A stretch of DNA of 64,000 nt from assembly GCF_916858675.1 (NCBI RefSeq), contig NZ_CAKASM010000003.1, positions 84,672 to 148,671 on the forward strand. Reading direction: 5' to 3'. Made by a program: the position numbers and the translations under genes. Shown piece by piece: positions 17,793 through 26,638 of the stretch (the first letter of the stretch is position 1; each line of letters opens with the position of its first letter). Source of the stretch: Sphingomonas sp. Leaf21 (GTDB taxonomy: Bacteria > Pseudomonadota > Alphaproteobacteria > Sphingomonadales > Sphingomonadaceae). The notes under the pieces are model-generated. The model saw only the letters and a program-made list of their open reading frames with translations. It made no database searches and had not been told where the DNA came from.

Positions 17793-19955
17793 ATGACCGA
17801 TTTTCTGCTCGAACTCCGCTCCGAAGAAATCCCCGCCCGGATGCAGCCGGGCGCGCGAGAGACCCTCGCCAGGCTGTTCGCCGCCGAACTCGCCAAGACC
17901 GGGCTGTCGGCGGGTGAGATCGTCACCTATGCGGGGCCGCGTCGCCTCGCGCTGATCGCCAAGGGGCTGCCCACCGCGACCGAGGCGGTGTCCGAAGAGG
18001 TCAAGGGTCCGCGCGCCTCGGCCCCGCTGCAGGCGCTGGAGGGTTTCCTGCGCAAGACCGGGCTGACCCGCGAACAACTGACCGAGCGTGACGGCGTGCT
18101 CTTCGCGATCACCGAAAAGCCGGGCCGCGCGACCGCCGAGGTGCTGGCCGAGGCGATCCCCGCCATCGTCCGCGCCTTCCCCTGGCCCAAGTCGATGCGC
18201 TGGGGCGCGGAGTCCGCCTCGACCGAGTCGATGCGCTGGGTCCGCCCGCTGCACGCCATCGTCGCGCTGTTCGGTGGCGAGGTGGTGCCGTTCGCAATCG
18301 CCGGGATCACCAGCGGCAACGTCACGCGCGGCCACCGCTTCCACGCGCCCGCCGAGATCGCGCTGACCGGCGCCGACACCTATGTCGAGCAACTGCGCGC
18401 CGCCAAGGTGCTGGTCGACCAGGACGAGCGCGCCGCGATCATCCGCGCGCGCGCATCGGCACTGGCCGCCGAGGCCGGGCTGGAACTGGTCGAGGACGAG
18501 GGGCTGGTCGCCGAGAATGCCGGGCTGACCGAATGGCCGGTGCCGCTGCTCGGTCGCTTCGACGCGGCGTATCTCGACGTGCCGCCCGAGGTCATCCAGC
18601 TGACCGCGCGCGTGAACCAGAAATATTTCGTCTGCCGTTCCGCCGACGGCAAGCTGGCGAACGCCTTCGTCTGCACCGCGAATATCGAGGCGAGCGACGG
18701 CGGCGCGAAGATCGTCGAGGGCAATGCCAAGGTGCTCGCCGCTCGGCTGTCCGACGCGCGTTTCTTCTACGAGACCGACCGGAAGACCAGGCTCGACGAT
18801 CTGCGGCCCAAGCTGGAAAAGATCGTCTTCCACGAAAAGCTCGGCACCGTCGCCGACAAGGTCGAGCGGGTGGCCAAGCTTGCCCGCTGGCTGGTCGAGG
18901 AAGGTATCGTCACCGAATTCCCCTCCCGCAGGCGGGAGGGGCCAGGGGAGGGCAGTGCCCCAGGCGACGTCGCCCGTGGAGACGTCCCCCCCCCATCCCC
19001 CCCCCCAAGCGGAGGGGGCGAGCTTGCCGATCTGGCGGAACGCGCCGCGTACCTGGCGAAGGCCGATCTCGTCACCGGCATGGTCGGCGAGTTCCCCGAA
19101 TTGCAGGGCCTGATGGGCGGTTACTATGCCGCCGCGCAGGGCGAAGACCCGCGCGTGGCCGAGGCGGTTCGTGATCACTACAAGCCGGTCGGGCAGGGGG
19201 ACGATGTCCCCACCGCGCCGGTGACGGTGGCCGTGGCGCTGGCGGATAAGCTGGATACGCTGGCACAGTTCTTCTCGGTCGGGCTGAAGCCTACCGGGTC
19301 GAAAGATCCCTTTGCGCTTCGGCGTGCGGGGTTGGGGATTCTGGAATTGCTGAGCCGTAATGGGCTTCGCGCACATCTGTTCAGGGCGGTAAACGCGGCA
19401 ATGTTGGCGCGTATAGAGGGCCCTAACCCGGCTCAGGTCGATGAGGTGATGCAGTTCCTCATCGACCGCCTCAAGGTCCAGCAACGCGAAGCGGGCGTCC
19501 GGCACGACCTGATCGACGCGGTGTTCGCGCTCGGCGGCGAGGACGATCTCGTCCGCCTGCTCGCCCGCGTCCGCGCGCTGCAAGCCTTCGTCACCACCGA
19601 CGACGGCGCCAACCTTCTCGCAGGCTACAAGCGCGCCGCGAACATCCTGAAGAAGGAAGGCGTCGAGGGCTACCAAGGCTGGACCGCGCCGACCTACACG
19701 CTCGAGGCCGCCGAGGCCGATCTGATCGCCGCGCTCGACGTCGCCGAGCCCAAGGCGGCGGACGCGGTGAAGGCCGAGGATTTCGAGGCCGCGATGGCCG
19801 CGCTCGCGTCGCTGCGTGCGCCGATCGACCGGTTCTTCGACGATGTGACCGTCAACGACGCGGATCCGGCCAAGCGGACCGCGCGCCTTGCGCTGCTCGC
19901 CCGCGTCCGGGCCGCCGTCCACACGGTGGCCGATTTCTCGAGGATCGAGGGATGA
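17793..19955 (+). CDS. glyS: Glycine--tRNA ligase beta subunit, with in-frame repeat insertion
   Basis: tRNA-binding beta subunit of glycyl-tRNA synthetase. It starts MTDFLLELRSEEIPARMQPG and has the family segments TYAGPRRLALIAKGLP, TEWPVPLLGRF, TARVNQKYFVCR, ADLVTGMVGEFPELQGLMGG and GSKDPFALRRAGLGI. Residues about 376-409 (18919-19020) are a Pro/Gly/Arg-rich stretch (FPSRRREGPGEGSAPGDVAR then PPPSPPPSGGG). They are the translation of a family A repeat and sit between VEEGIVTE and ELADLAERAAYLAKADLV. Length of 720 residues is about 30 above that expected. A GTG two codons upstream (17787) is an alternative start. Confidence 0.96.
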   Translation: MTDFLLELRSEEIPARMQPGARETLARLFAAELAKTGLSAGEIVTYAGPRRLALIAKGLPTATEAVSEEVKGPRASAPLQALEGFLRKTGLTREQLTERDGVLFAITEKPGRATAEVLAEAIPAIVRAFPWPKSMRWGAESASTESMRWVRPLHAIVALFGGEVVPFAIAGITSGNVTRGHRFHAPAEIALTGADTYVEQLRAAKVLVDQDERAAIIRARASALAAEAGLELVEDEGLVAENAGLTEWPVPLLGRFDAAYLDVPPEVIQLTARVNQKYFVCRSADGKLANAFVCTANIEASDGGAKIVEGNAKVLAARLSDARFFYETDRKTRLDDLRPKLEKIVFHEKLGTVADKVERVAKLARWLVEEGIVTEFPSRRREGPGEGSAPGDVARGDVPPPSPPPSGGGELADLAERAAYLAKADLVTGMVGEFPELQGLMGGYYAAAQGEDPRVAEAVRDHYKPVGQGDDVPTAPVTVAVALADKLDTLAQFFSVGLKPTGSKDPFALRRAGLGILELLSRNGLRAHLFRAVNAAMLARIEGPNPAQVDEVMQFLIDRLKVQQREAGVRHDLIDAVFALGGEDDLVRLLARVRALQAFVTTDDGANLLAGYKRAANILKKEGVEGYQGWTAPTYTLEAAEADLIAALDVAEPKAADAVKAEDFEAAMAALASLRAPIDRFFDDVTVNDADPAKRTARLALLARVRAAVHTVADFSRIEG
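18919..19020. repeat. Family A repeat inserted in the glyS reading frame
   Basis: CCCCTCCCGCAGGCGGGAGG starts the element, with a second degenerate GC-rich end (runs of C then AAGCGGAGGGGGCG). It keeps the reading frame and has no stop in the glyS frame. It is the only clear copy inside a coding region in this window. Confidence 0.85.
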
Positions 19956-20026
19956 CCTAAGCCCCGGATCGGGAAACGGAATTTGACGTTCCTGTCTTCC
20001 TCTCCGGCGAAACCGCCTTATTAAAC

Positions 20027-20053
20027 CCGACGCCTGTGTCCCCAGGGCGTCGG
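20027..20053 (+). other. Hairpin in the ppdK leader
   Basis: CCGACGCC (20027-20034) pairs with GGCGTCGG (20046-20053), an 8-base-pair stem with an 11-base loop, about 30 bases ahead of the ppdK start. There is no T tract. It could end glyS transcription inefficiently or structure the ppdK leader. Confidence 0.45.
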
Positions 20054-20081
20054 ACGTGACGACCAGTAAAGGATCGAACCG

Positions 20082-22742
20082 ATGACCTATGTGTACCGTT
20101 TCGGCGGCGGCGTTTCGGACGGCGGCAAGGGGGACAAGAACCTGCTCGGCGGCAAGGGGGCGAACCTGGCCGAGATGGCCTCGATCGGGCTGCCGGTTCC
20201 GCCGGGCTTCACCATCTCGACCGCGATGTGCACCCGCTATTACGAGGATGGCGAGCAGTTCCCGCAGGATCTGCGCGACGAGGTCGCTGACGGCATCGCA
20301 CATATCGAAACGGTGACGGAGAAGCGCTTCGGCGATCCGGAAAATCCGCTGCTGGTCTCGGTCCGCTCGGGCGCGCGGGTGTCGATGCCGGGCATGATGG
20401 ATACGGTGCTCAACCTGGGTCTCAACGACGCGACCGTCGAGGGGCTGGCGAAGAAGGCGGGCGACGAGCGTTTCGCCTGGGACAGCTATCGCCGCTTCAT
20501 CCAGATGTATGCCGATGTCGTCCTCGAGCTGGATCACGGCGCGTTCGAGGAAGCGCTGGAGATCGCCAAGGAGGATAACGGCTTCACCCTCGACACCGAG
20601 ATGTCGGCCGGCGACTGGAAGGCGCTGGTCACCGTCTACAAGGGCCTGGTCGAGGAGCAATGGGGCAAGCCGTTCCCGCAAGACGTGCAGGACCAGCTCT
20701 GGGGCGCGGTCGGCGCGGTGTTCGGTTCGTGGCAGTCGGAGCGCGCCAAGGTCTATCGCCGCCTGAACGACATTCCCGCCGACTGGGGCACCGCCGTCAA
20801 CGTGCAGGCGATGGTCTTCGGCAATATGGGCGACACCTCGGCGACGGGCGTGGCGTTCACCCGCGATCCCTCGACCGGTAACCATGCCTATTATGGCGAG
20901 TTCCTCATCAACGCGCAGGGCGAGGACGTGGTCGCGGGCATCCGTACGCCGCAATACCTGACCAGAGCGGCGCGCGAGGAAGCCGGGGCCAAGCCCGCCT
21001 CGATGGAAGAGGCGATGCCCGAGGTCTATGCCGAGCTGGCCGCCGTCTTCGACCGGCTGGAAAACCACTACCGCGACATGCAGGACATCGAGTTCACGGT
21101 CGAACAGGCCAAGCTCTGGATGCTCCAGACCCGCTCGGGCAAGCGCACCGCCAAGGCGGCGCTCAAGATCGCGGTCGATATGGCGAATGAGGGCCTCATC
21201 ACCCGCGAGGAAGCGATCGCGCGGGTCGATCCGGCGGCACTCGACCAGCTTCTGCACCCGACGCTCGACCCCGATGCCAAGCGCGACGTGCTGACCAAGG
21301 GCCTGCCCGCCTCGCCCGGCGCGGCGTCGGGCAAGGTGGTGTTCGACGCCGATGCCGCCGAGCGCGCGGCGGCGGCGGGCGAGGCGGTGATCCTCGTCCG
21401 GGTCGAGACGTCGCCGGAGGACATTCACGGGATGCACGCGGCCAAGGGCATCCTGACCGCGCGTGGCGGCATGACCAGCCATGCGGCGGTCGTTGCGCGC
21501 GGCATGGGGCGGCCTTGCGTCTCCGGCGCTGGCAGCCTGTCGATCGACAGCAAGGCCAAGCTGCTCCGCGTGGGCAGCCGCGAGGTTCGCGAGGGCGATA
21601 TCCTGACGCTCGACGGTTCGACCGGCGAGGTGATGGTCGGCGCGGTCGCGACCGTACAGCCCGAGCTGGCGGGTGATTTCGGCACGCTGATGGAATGGGC
21701 CGATCAGGTCCGTCGCCTGAAGGTCCGGGCGAACGCCGAAACCCCGCTCGACTGCCGCACCGCGCGCGAGTTCGGCGCGGAGGGCGTCGGGCTCTGCCGG
21801 ACCGAGCATATGTTCTTCGACGCCGCGCGGATCACGGCGGTTCGCCAGATGATCCTCGCGTCGGACGAGGCGGGCCGCCGCGCCGCGCTCGCCAAGCTGC
21901 TGCCCGAACAGCGCGCCGACTTCACCGCGATCTTCGAGGTGATGGCGGGCCTGCCGGTGACGGTACGCCTGCTCGACCCGCCGCTGCACGAATTCCTGCC
22001 GCAGCAGGAGGCCGAGTTCGCCGAGGTCGCCACCGCGGCGGGCGTGGACGTGGAGACGCTGAAGCGCCGGGCGAACGAACTGCACGAGCTCAACCCGATG
22101 CTCGGTCATCGTGGCTGCCGCCTGGGCGTGACGTACCCGGAAATCTACGAGATCCAGGCGCGCGCCATCTTCGAGGCGGCGCTGGACGTCGCCGAGAAGT
22201 CGGGCGAGGCGCCGATTCCCGAGGTCATGATCCCGCTGGTCGCCACGCGGCGCGAGCTGGAGCTGATGAAGACGGTGGTCGACAAGGCCGCGCAGGCGGT
22301 CTTCGCCGAGCGCGGCAGGACGGTCGACTATCTGGTCGGTACGATGATCGAGCTGCCGCGCGCCGCGCTGAAGGCGGGCGAGATCGCCGAGGTGGGCGAG
22401 TTCTTCTCCTTCGGCACCAACGACCTGACCCAGACCACCCTGGGCGTCAGCCGCGACGATGCGGCGCGGTTCCTCGGCGCCTATGTGGAGAAGGGCATCT
22501 ACGCCAAGGATCCGTTCGTCAGCCTGGACGTGGACGGTGTCGGCGAACTGGTCAGCCTGGCCGCCGAACGGGGTCGCGCGACGCGGCCCGGGATCAAGCT
22601 GGGCATTTGCGGCGAGCATGGCGGCGACCCGGCTTCGATCGCCTTTTGCGAGCAGGTCGGGCTCGATTATGTCTCGGCCAGTCCGTACCGCGTGCCGATC
22701 GCGCGGCTCGCGGCGGCGCAGGCGGCTTTGAAGGCGCGGTAA
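20082..22742 (+). CDS. ppdK: Pyruvate, phosphate dikinase
   Basis: Interconverts pyruvate, ATP and phosphate with phosphoenolpyruvate, AMP and pyrophosphate. The N-terminal ATP-grasp domain starts VYRFGGGVSDGGKGDKNLLG. The phosphohistidine domain has GGMTSHAAVVARGMGRPCVS with the catalytic His near residue 467. The C-terminal TIM barrel has EGVGLCRTEHMFF, GTNDLTQTTLGVSRDD and the catalytic Cys near residue 842 in GICGEHGGDP. Length is 886 residues, standard. AAAGGA 8 bases ahead supports the ATG at 20082. Confidence 0.98.
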   Translation: MTYVYRFGGGVSDGGKGDKNLLGGKGANLAEMASIGLPVPPGFTISTAMCTRYYEDGEQFPQDLRDEVADGIAHIETVTEKRFGDPENPLLVSVRSGARVSMPGMMDTVLNLGLNDATVEGLAKKAGDERFAWDSYRRFIQMYADVVLELDHGAFEEALEIAKEDNGFTLDTEMSAGDWKALVTVYKGLVEEQWGKPFPQDVQDQLWGAVGAVFGSWQSERAKVYRRLNDIPADWGTAVNVQAMVFGNMGDTSATGVAFTRDPSTGNHAYYGEFLINAQGEDVVAGIRTPQYLTRAAREEAGAKPASMEEAMPEVYAELAAVFDRLENHYRDMQDIEFTVEQAKLWMLQTRSGKRTAKAALKIAVDMANEGLITREEAIARVDPAALDQLLHPTLDPDAKRDVLTKGLPASPGAASGKVVFDADAAERAAAAGEAVILVRVETSPEDIHGMHAAKGILTARGGMTSHAAVVARGMGRPCVSGAGSLSIDSKAKLLRVGSREVREGDILTLDGSTGEVMVGAVATVQPELAGDFGTLMEWADQVRRLKVRANAETPLDCRTAREFGAEGVGLCRTEHMFFDAARITAVRQMILASDEAGRRAALAKLLPEQRADFTAIFEVMAGLPVTVRLLDPPLHEFLPQQEAEFAEVATAAGVDVETLKRRANELHELNPMLGHRGCRLGVTYPEIYEIQARAIFEAALDVAEKSGEAPIPEVMIPLVATRRELELMKTVVDKAAQAVFAERGRTVDYLVGTMIELPRAALKAGEIAEVGEFFSFGTNDLTQTTLGVSRDDAARFLGAYVEKGIYAKDPFVSLDVDGVGELVSLAAERGRATRPGIKLGICGEHGGDPASIAFCEQVGLDYVSASPYRVPIARLAAAQAALKAR

Positions 22743-22782
22743 CGCCTGGGGGTGAGCCATGGCCGGTGTCGCCTGTGGCTTT

Positions 22783-22926
22783 CCCTCCCCCATCCCCTCC
22801 CGCTTGCGGGAGGGGCGTGCCTGGTGCGGAGGTTTCGTGCAGCAACAGGCCGCGCCGTTTGCGGTCAGCGTAGGAATCCGGCCCCAGGCCTCTCCCCTCC
22901 CGCAGGCGGGAGGGGCTGGGGGAGGG
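22783..22926. repeat. Family A palindromic repeat, inverted pair
   Basis: A left copy beginning CCCTCCCCCATCCCCTCCCG and a right copy ending GGGAGGGGCTGGGGGAGGG flank about 70 bases of unique sequence. It fills the convergent gap between ppdK and the next minus-strand gene, which otherwise shows nothing. Confidence 0.88.
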
Positions 22927-22963
22927 CAAGGTGTCTCACCGAGCCCACCACCCCATCCAGAAA

Positions 22964-23338
22964 TCACCCGTGCGTCGTCACCCGGTTGCCGAAATCGAAC
23001 CACCCACGACGCTCACCCACCGGATAGGCCGGACGTGCGGCACTCGCCGCCACGGGACGATAGGCGGTTGCGGGCGCGACCCGATCCACCACCGGCGCGG
23101 CCGCGACCGGCTGCGCGCTGGCCAGCCGGTGGTTTTCGCGTTCCAGCTCGGTGATGCGCGCCTGCGCGGCGGACAGCTTGGCCTCGGTGTCCTTGACCTG
23201 TGCGGCATGGGCGTCGCGCTCGGTGGCGTAGCGGTTGCGCCACTTGCCACCGCCCGGATGGCTTGCCAGCCCGAAAAGCCACCCGGCGATGAGGACCAGC
23301 CCCAGCACGGCGAATTGCGTCGTCGAAGTGAACAACAT
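22964..23338 (-). CDS. Membrane-anchored coiled-coil protein near the tad cluster
   Basis: A 124-residue protein: one N-terminal membrane helix (about 8-25, FAVLGLVLIAGWLFGLAS), a basic stretch (GGGKWRNRYATERDA), a coiled coil (about 40-72, VKDTEAKLSAAQARITELER) and an Ala/Pro-rich tail ending WFDFGNRVTTHG. No family is recognised. It lies 56 bases downstream of tadC in the same direction and may be the last gene of the pilus operon, but it does not resemble TadD. Confidence 0.65.
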   Translation of the reverse strand: MLFTSTTQFAVLGLVLIAGWLFGLASHPGGGKWRNRYATERDAHAAQVKDTEAKLSAAQARITELERENHRLASAQPVAAAPVVDRVAPATAYRPVAASAARPAYPVGERRGWFDFGNRVTTHG

Positions 23339-23394
23339 CGCGTCGATCCCTGTCTGTTACGACCGGTCAACGACTGGCGGCGTAACGGGTTGCG

Positions 23395-24387
23395 CTACTG
23401 GCCGAAGGTGAGCGTATCCTTGATCGAGCAGGCGGCGGGGCCGAGGATGACGACGAACAGCGTCGGCAGGATGAACAGGATCAGCGGCACCGTCATGATC
23501 GCGGGCAGCCGCGCGGCCTTTTCCTCGGCGCGCATCATACGCTCGTTGCGGAATTCGGCGGACAGGACGCGCAGCGCGCTGGCGAGCGGCGTGCCGTATT
23601 TCTCGGTCTGGATCATCGTTGTGACCACGCTGCGCAGCGCCTCCAGATTCACCCGGACGGAAAGGTTTTCCAGCGCCTGGCGCCGATCGGTCAGGAAGCC
23701 CAGCTCGACCGAGGTAAGCTGGAATTCGTCCCCCAGCTCGGGATAGGCGCGGCGCAGTTCGCGTGCCACGCGGGCGAAGGCGGCGTCGACGGTCAGCCCC
23801 GCCTCGGCGCAGATGACCATCAGGTCGAGCGCGTCTGGCAGGCCCTTGCGGATCGCGGCGGTCCGCTTGTTGATCTGGTTGGTCAGCGCGATGTCGGGCG
23901 CCTTGTACGACAGCACCAGCGTGCCCGCGACGAGGAGGTAGCAGCTGAACCAGCTCCAGTCGGCAAAGCCGTCGGTGCCATAGACCCACAGCGCCATGCC
24001 GCCGCCCAGCACGATGGGAAGCGCCAGCCGGCCGAAGATCACCGCGACGGCCATCTCCTTGGACCTTATGCCCGCCTGCATCAGCTTGATCTGGACCGCC
24101 TTGACCTGTTCGTCCTGCAGCATCTTGAAGGTGCTGAGGACCGAGCGCATCCGTTCCAGCGTGTCGGTGCGATCGACCCATTGCTGGCGTCGCTTGGCGG
24201 GCGGGGTGATCCCGGCCTTGAGTTCCTCGCGCCGCTCGTTCAGCGCGCGCACCCGCCGCGTCATCGGATCGCGGCTGCCGACCAGCAGATAGCCGACGAC
24301 CATCAGGGCGAAGACGCACACGCCCCAGAGCAGTGCGGCGACGGAGCCGGAATCGAGGCCGAGGATCGTGGGGGCGGGACCGGTCAT
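23395..24387 (-). CDS. tadC: Tad pilus inner-membrane protein TadC (T2SS F family)
   Basis: Platform protein of the Flp/Tad pilus machine. A T2SSF domain is visible: GLPDALDLMVICAEAGLTVD, then ELGDEFQLTSVELGFLTDRR and TEKYGTPLASALRVLSAEFR. Membrane helices lie near residues 14-36, 112-134, 140-158 and 300-322. Length is 330 residues. The ATG abuts the tadB stop (TGAATG), so the two are coupled; the pair forms the heteromeric platform. Confidence 0.9.
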   Translation of the reverse strand: MTGPAPTILGLDSGSVAALLWGVCVFALMVVGYLLVGSRDPMTRRVRALNERREELKAGITPPAKRRQQWVDRTDTLERMRSVLSTFKMLQDEQVKAVQIKLMQAGIRSKEMAVAVIFGRLALPIVLGGGMALWVYGTDGFADWSWFSCYLLVAGTLVLSYKAPDIALTNQINKRTAAIRKGLPDALDLMVICAEAGLTVDAAFARVARELRRAYPELGDEFQLTSVELGFLTDRRQALENLSVRVNLEALRSVVTTMIQTEKYGTPLASALRVLSAEFRNERMMRAEEKAARLPAIMTVPLILFILPTLFVVILGPAACSIKDTLTFGQ

Positions 24388-25371
24388 TCAGATCTCGAAA
24401 CTGATCATGCGGGACATGATGAACGCGCCCAGGCCGAGCCAGACGAAGGCGCCCAGCCCGATCAGGATCAGGCGCGGATCGGTAAAGAACTTCGCCATAT
24501 AGGGCTTGTTGATCATCCAGATGATGCCGAACACGAAGAAGGGCAGCGAGCCGACGATATAGGCGGATGCCTTGGGCTCGGACGCCATCGCCCGGATCTT
24601 GAGCTTCATCTGCGCGCGCTTGCGCAGCACGTCGGCCAGGTTGGACAGGGTCTCGGCCAGATTGCCGCCCGTCTCGCGCTGGATGGCGATGGCGATGACG
24701 AAGAACTGGAATTCGGGAATGGCCAGCCGGTCGGCGGTATCCTGTAACGCGGCGTCCATCGTCCGGCCGATCCGCATCCGGTCGGATACGGCGCGGAACT
24801 CCTCGCCGACCGGGCCGGGGACCTCGTTCGCGACGACCGTCATCGTCTCGCCGATCGGCAGGCCCGAGCGGAGGCCGCGCACCAGAAGCTCGATCGCGTC
24901 GGGAAAGCGTGCCACGAACCGGTTGACCCGGCGGGTGATCAGCCGGTTGACGACCATGTGCGGGATCCACAGCCCCAGCACCAAAGCGACGATCAGCGCC
25001 AGGATCAGCGACAGGCCGAGCATCGTCAGCACCAGCGTGCTGGCCAGGGCGAGCCCCGCGCTGGCCATCCCATATTGCCCGACCGTCCAGTCGCGTCCCG
25101 TACGGTCGAGCCGCTTGCCGAGCTGCGCCGGATTGGGGAGCAGTCGCGCGAACGCCTTGTCCATCCGGGTATCGGCCGCCAGCGCGATGCCGCGAGACGT
25201 GGTCGCCGACGCCTGGGCCGGGCGATCGAGATCGAGCGCGACGCGGTTCCTGAGGCCCGACAGCCGCCGGGCCTGGCCGCGCGACGTGGCGGGCGACGAA
25301 AAGGCCGCCATCCCCAGGACGAGCGTCAGGAAGACGCCCATGGCCAGTATCAGGGTCGCCGTCATGCCCAT
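24388..25371 (-). CDS. tadB: Tad pilus inner-membrane protein TadB (T2SS F family)
   Basis: Second platform protein of the pilus machine. The T2SSF domain has RFPDAIELLVRGLRSGLPIG, EVPGPVGEEFRAVSDRMRIG and QRETGGNLAETLSNLADVLR. Helices occur at about 5-25, 105-140, 265-285 and 300-322. Length is 327 residues. The start (ATG at 25371 or 25365) lies 4 bases after the cpaE stop, so no cpaF gene lies between them, unlike most tad operons. Confidence 0.9.
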   Translation of the reverse strand: MGMTATLILAMGVFLTLVLGMAAFSSPATSRGQARRLSGLRNRVALDLDRPAQASATTSRGIALAADTRMDKAFARLLPNPAQLGKRLDRTGRDWTVGQYGMASAGLALASTLVLTMLGLSLILALIVALVLGLWIPHMVVNRLITRRVNRFVARFPDAIELLVRGLRSGLPIGETMTVVANEVPGPVGEEFRAVSDRMRIGRTMDAALQDTADRLAIPEFQFFVIAIAIQRETGGNLAETLSNLADVLRKRAQMKLKIRAMASEPKASAYIVGSLPFFVFGIIWMINKPYMAKFFTDPRLILIGLGAFVWLGLGAFIMSRMISFEI

Positions 25372-25375
25372 GGCG

Positions 25376-26638
25376 TCAGTTCGTCCGCGTCCGCTTGGCG
25401 AGCAGCGCCTTCAGGTCGAAGCGGTCGAGCAGACCCCGACGGCTCGGCATGAGCAGGTCGCCCTCCGACGATGCGCAGATACGCTGCGACAGTTCGACCA
25501 GCGGCGCGATGGTGCGCGAGGTGCGGCCGAGCTCGGCGATCGGCTTGCCCAGCTTGGCGGCCTGCATCACCAGCTTCTGGTCATAGGGGACCAGCACGTC
25601 GAGCGGGCGTTCGATCGTTCCCTCGAAGTCGCTTTGCGCGATCTCGCTCTGGCCGCTCGGCAGGACGCGGTTGGCGACGGTGAGGACCGATGTCTGCGGC
25701 GCATGGGTCTTCAGCCACGACAGGATCCGGATCGTATCGCGCGCGGCGGCCAGGGTGCATTCGGTGACGAGCACCAGATTCTGCGCATTGGCGACCAGCA
25801 TCGGCTGCTGGATCAGCAGGTTGCGTGGCAGGTCGACGATCGTCGTCTCGAAATTGAGCCGCATCTCGTCCTGCAATTGCGCGAAGGCGAGGCCGTCATT
25901 GACGATCGGTGCGCTGATCGGCGCCTCGGCCGACAGGATGGCGAGCTTGGGCGTCGCCTTGACCATCGCGCGTTCGAGGAACAACCCGTCGATACGCCCC
26001 GGATTGTCGATCGCGTCGACCAGCCCGCGTCCCGGCTCCAGGTCGAGTGCGAGCGCGGCGGTGCCGAAATGGACGTCTAGGTCGAGGATCGCCGTCGTCC
26101 GGTCGAGCCGCTCCGCCATCAGCCAGCCGAGCGAGGTCGCCACGGTCGATGCGCCGACGCCGCCGCGCACGCCGACCACGGCGACGCTGCACGGTGCCTT
26201 TTCGGGGGTGGCCTCGACCGTGCGGGGGGAATGCAGGATCGTGCGTGCCTGGGCGATCGCGTCGCGCATGGCATCGGCGTTGATCGGCTTGAGCAGATAA
26301 TCGTGCAGCCCGCTGGCGATCAGCGTGCGATACAGCCGGACGTCGTTGACCTGGCCGACCGCGATGACGACCGTGCCCGGCTCGCACACCTCGGCCAGAT
26401 TGTTGATCTCGGTGCCGGGATCGGGCGTGTCGCTGAGGTCGACAAGCAGGATCTGCGGGCTCGCGCTGACCGACAGCGTCTGGATCGCGCCGCGAAGCCC
26501 GCCCTTCACCACGCGGTCGGGCGACCATCCCTGCTCGACGATGATCGGACGGATCGCCTCGGCGGTCCAGTCGTCGCAGACATAGGCCTGGATGGGGTCG
26601 CGCTGGGTCATCACATGGGGCGTCCAGGGGGCGTTCAC
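25376..26638 (-). CDS. cpaE: Pilus localisation protein CpaE/TadZ
   Basis: MinD/ParA-like ATPase that places the Tad pilus at the pole. An N-terminal receiver-like domain (about 15-135) has ILLVDLSDT and YLLKPINADAMRDAIAQAR. The ATPase domain has the atypical Walker loop GVRGGVGASTVATSLG (about 152-167), with Ala where MinD has the second Lys, as is common in TadZ, and LDLDVHFGTAALALDLEPG. The start is a GTG at 26638 overlapping the cpaD stop (GTGA); an ATG nine codons later is possible. Length is 420 residues. Confidence 0.9.
   Translation of the reverse strand: MNAPWTPHVMTQRDPIQAYVCDDWTAEAIRPIIVEQGWSPDRVVKGGLRGAIQTLSVSASPQILLVDLSDTPDPGTEINNLAEVCEPGTVVIAVGQVNDVRLYRTLIASGLHDYLLKPINADAMRDAIAQARTILHSPRTVEATPEKAPCSVAVVGVRGGVGASTVATSLGWLMAERLDRTTAILDLDVHFGTAALALDLEPGRGLVDAIDNPGRIDGLFLERAMVKATPKLAILSAEAPISAPIVNDGLAFAQLQDEMRLNFETTIVDLPRNLLIQQPMLVANAQNLVLVTECTLAAARDTIRILSWLKTHAPQTSVLTVANRVLPSGQSEIAQSDFEGTIERPLDVLVPYDQKLVMQAAKLGKPIAELGRTSRTIAPLVELSQRICASSEGDLLMPSRRGLLDRFDLKALLAKRTRTN

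Noticed and set aside
17496..23003. An 1,835-codon open frame on the minus strand opposite glyS and ppdK
   Set aside because: It is the complement of two clearly conserved enzymes; composition is typical of antisense GC-rich sequence, with no start context or motifs.
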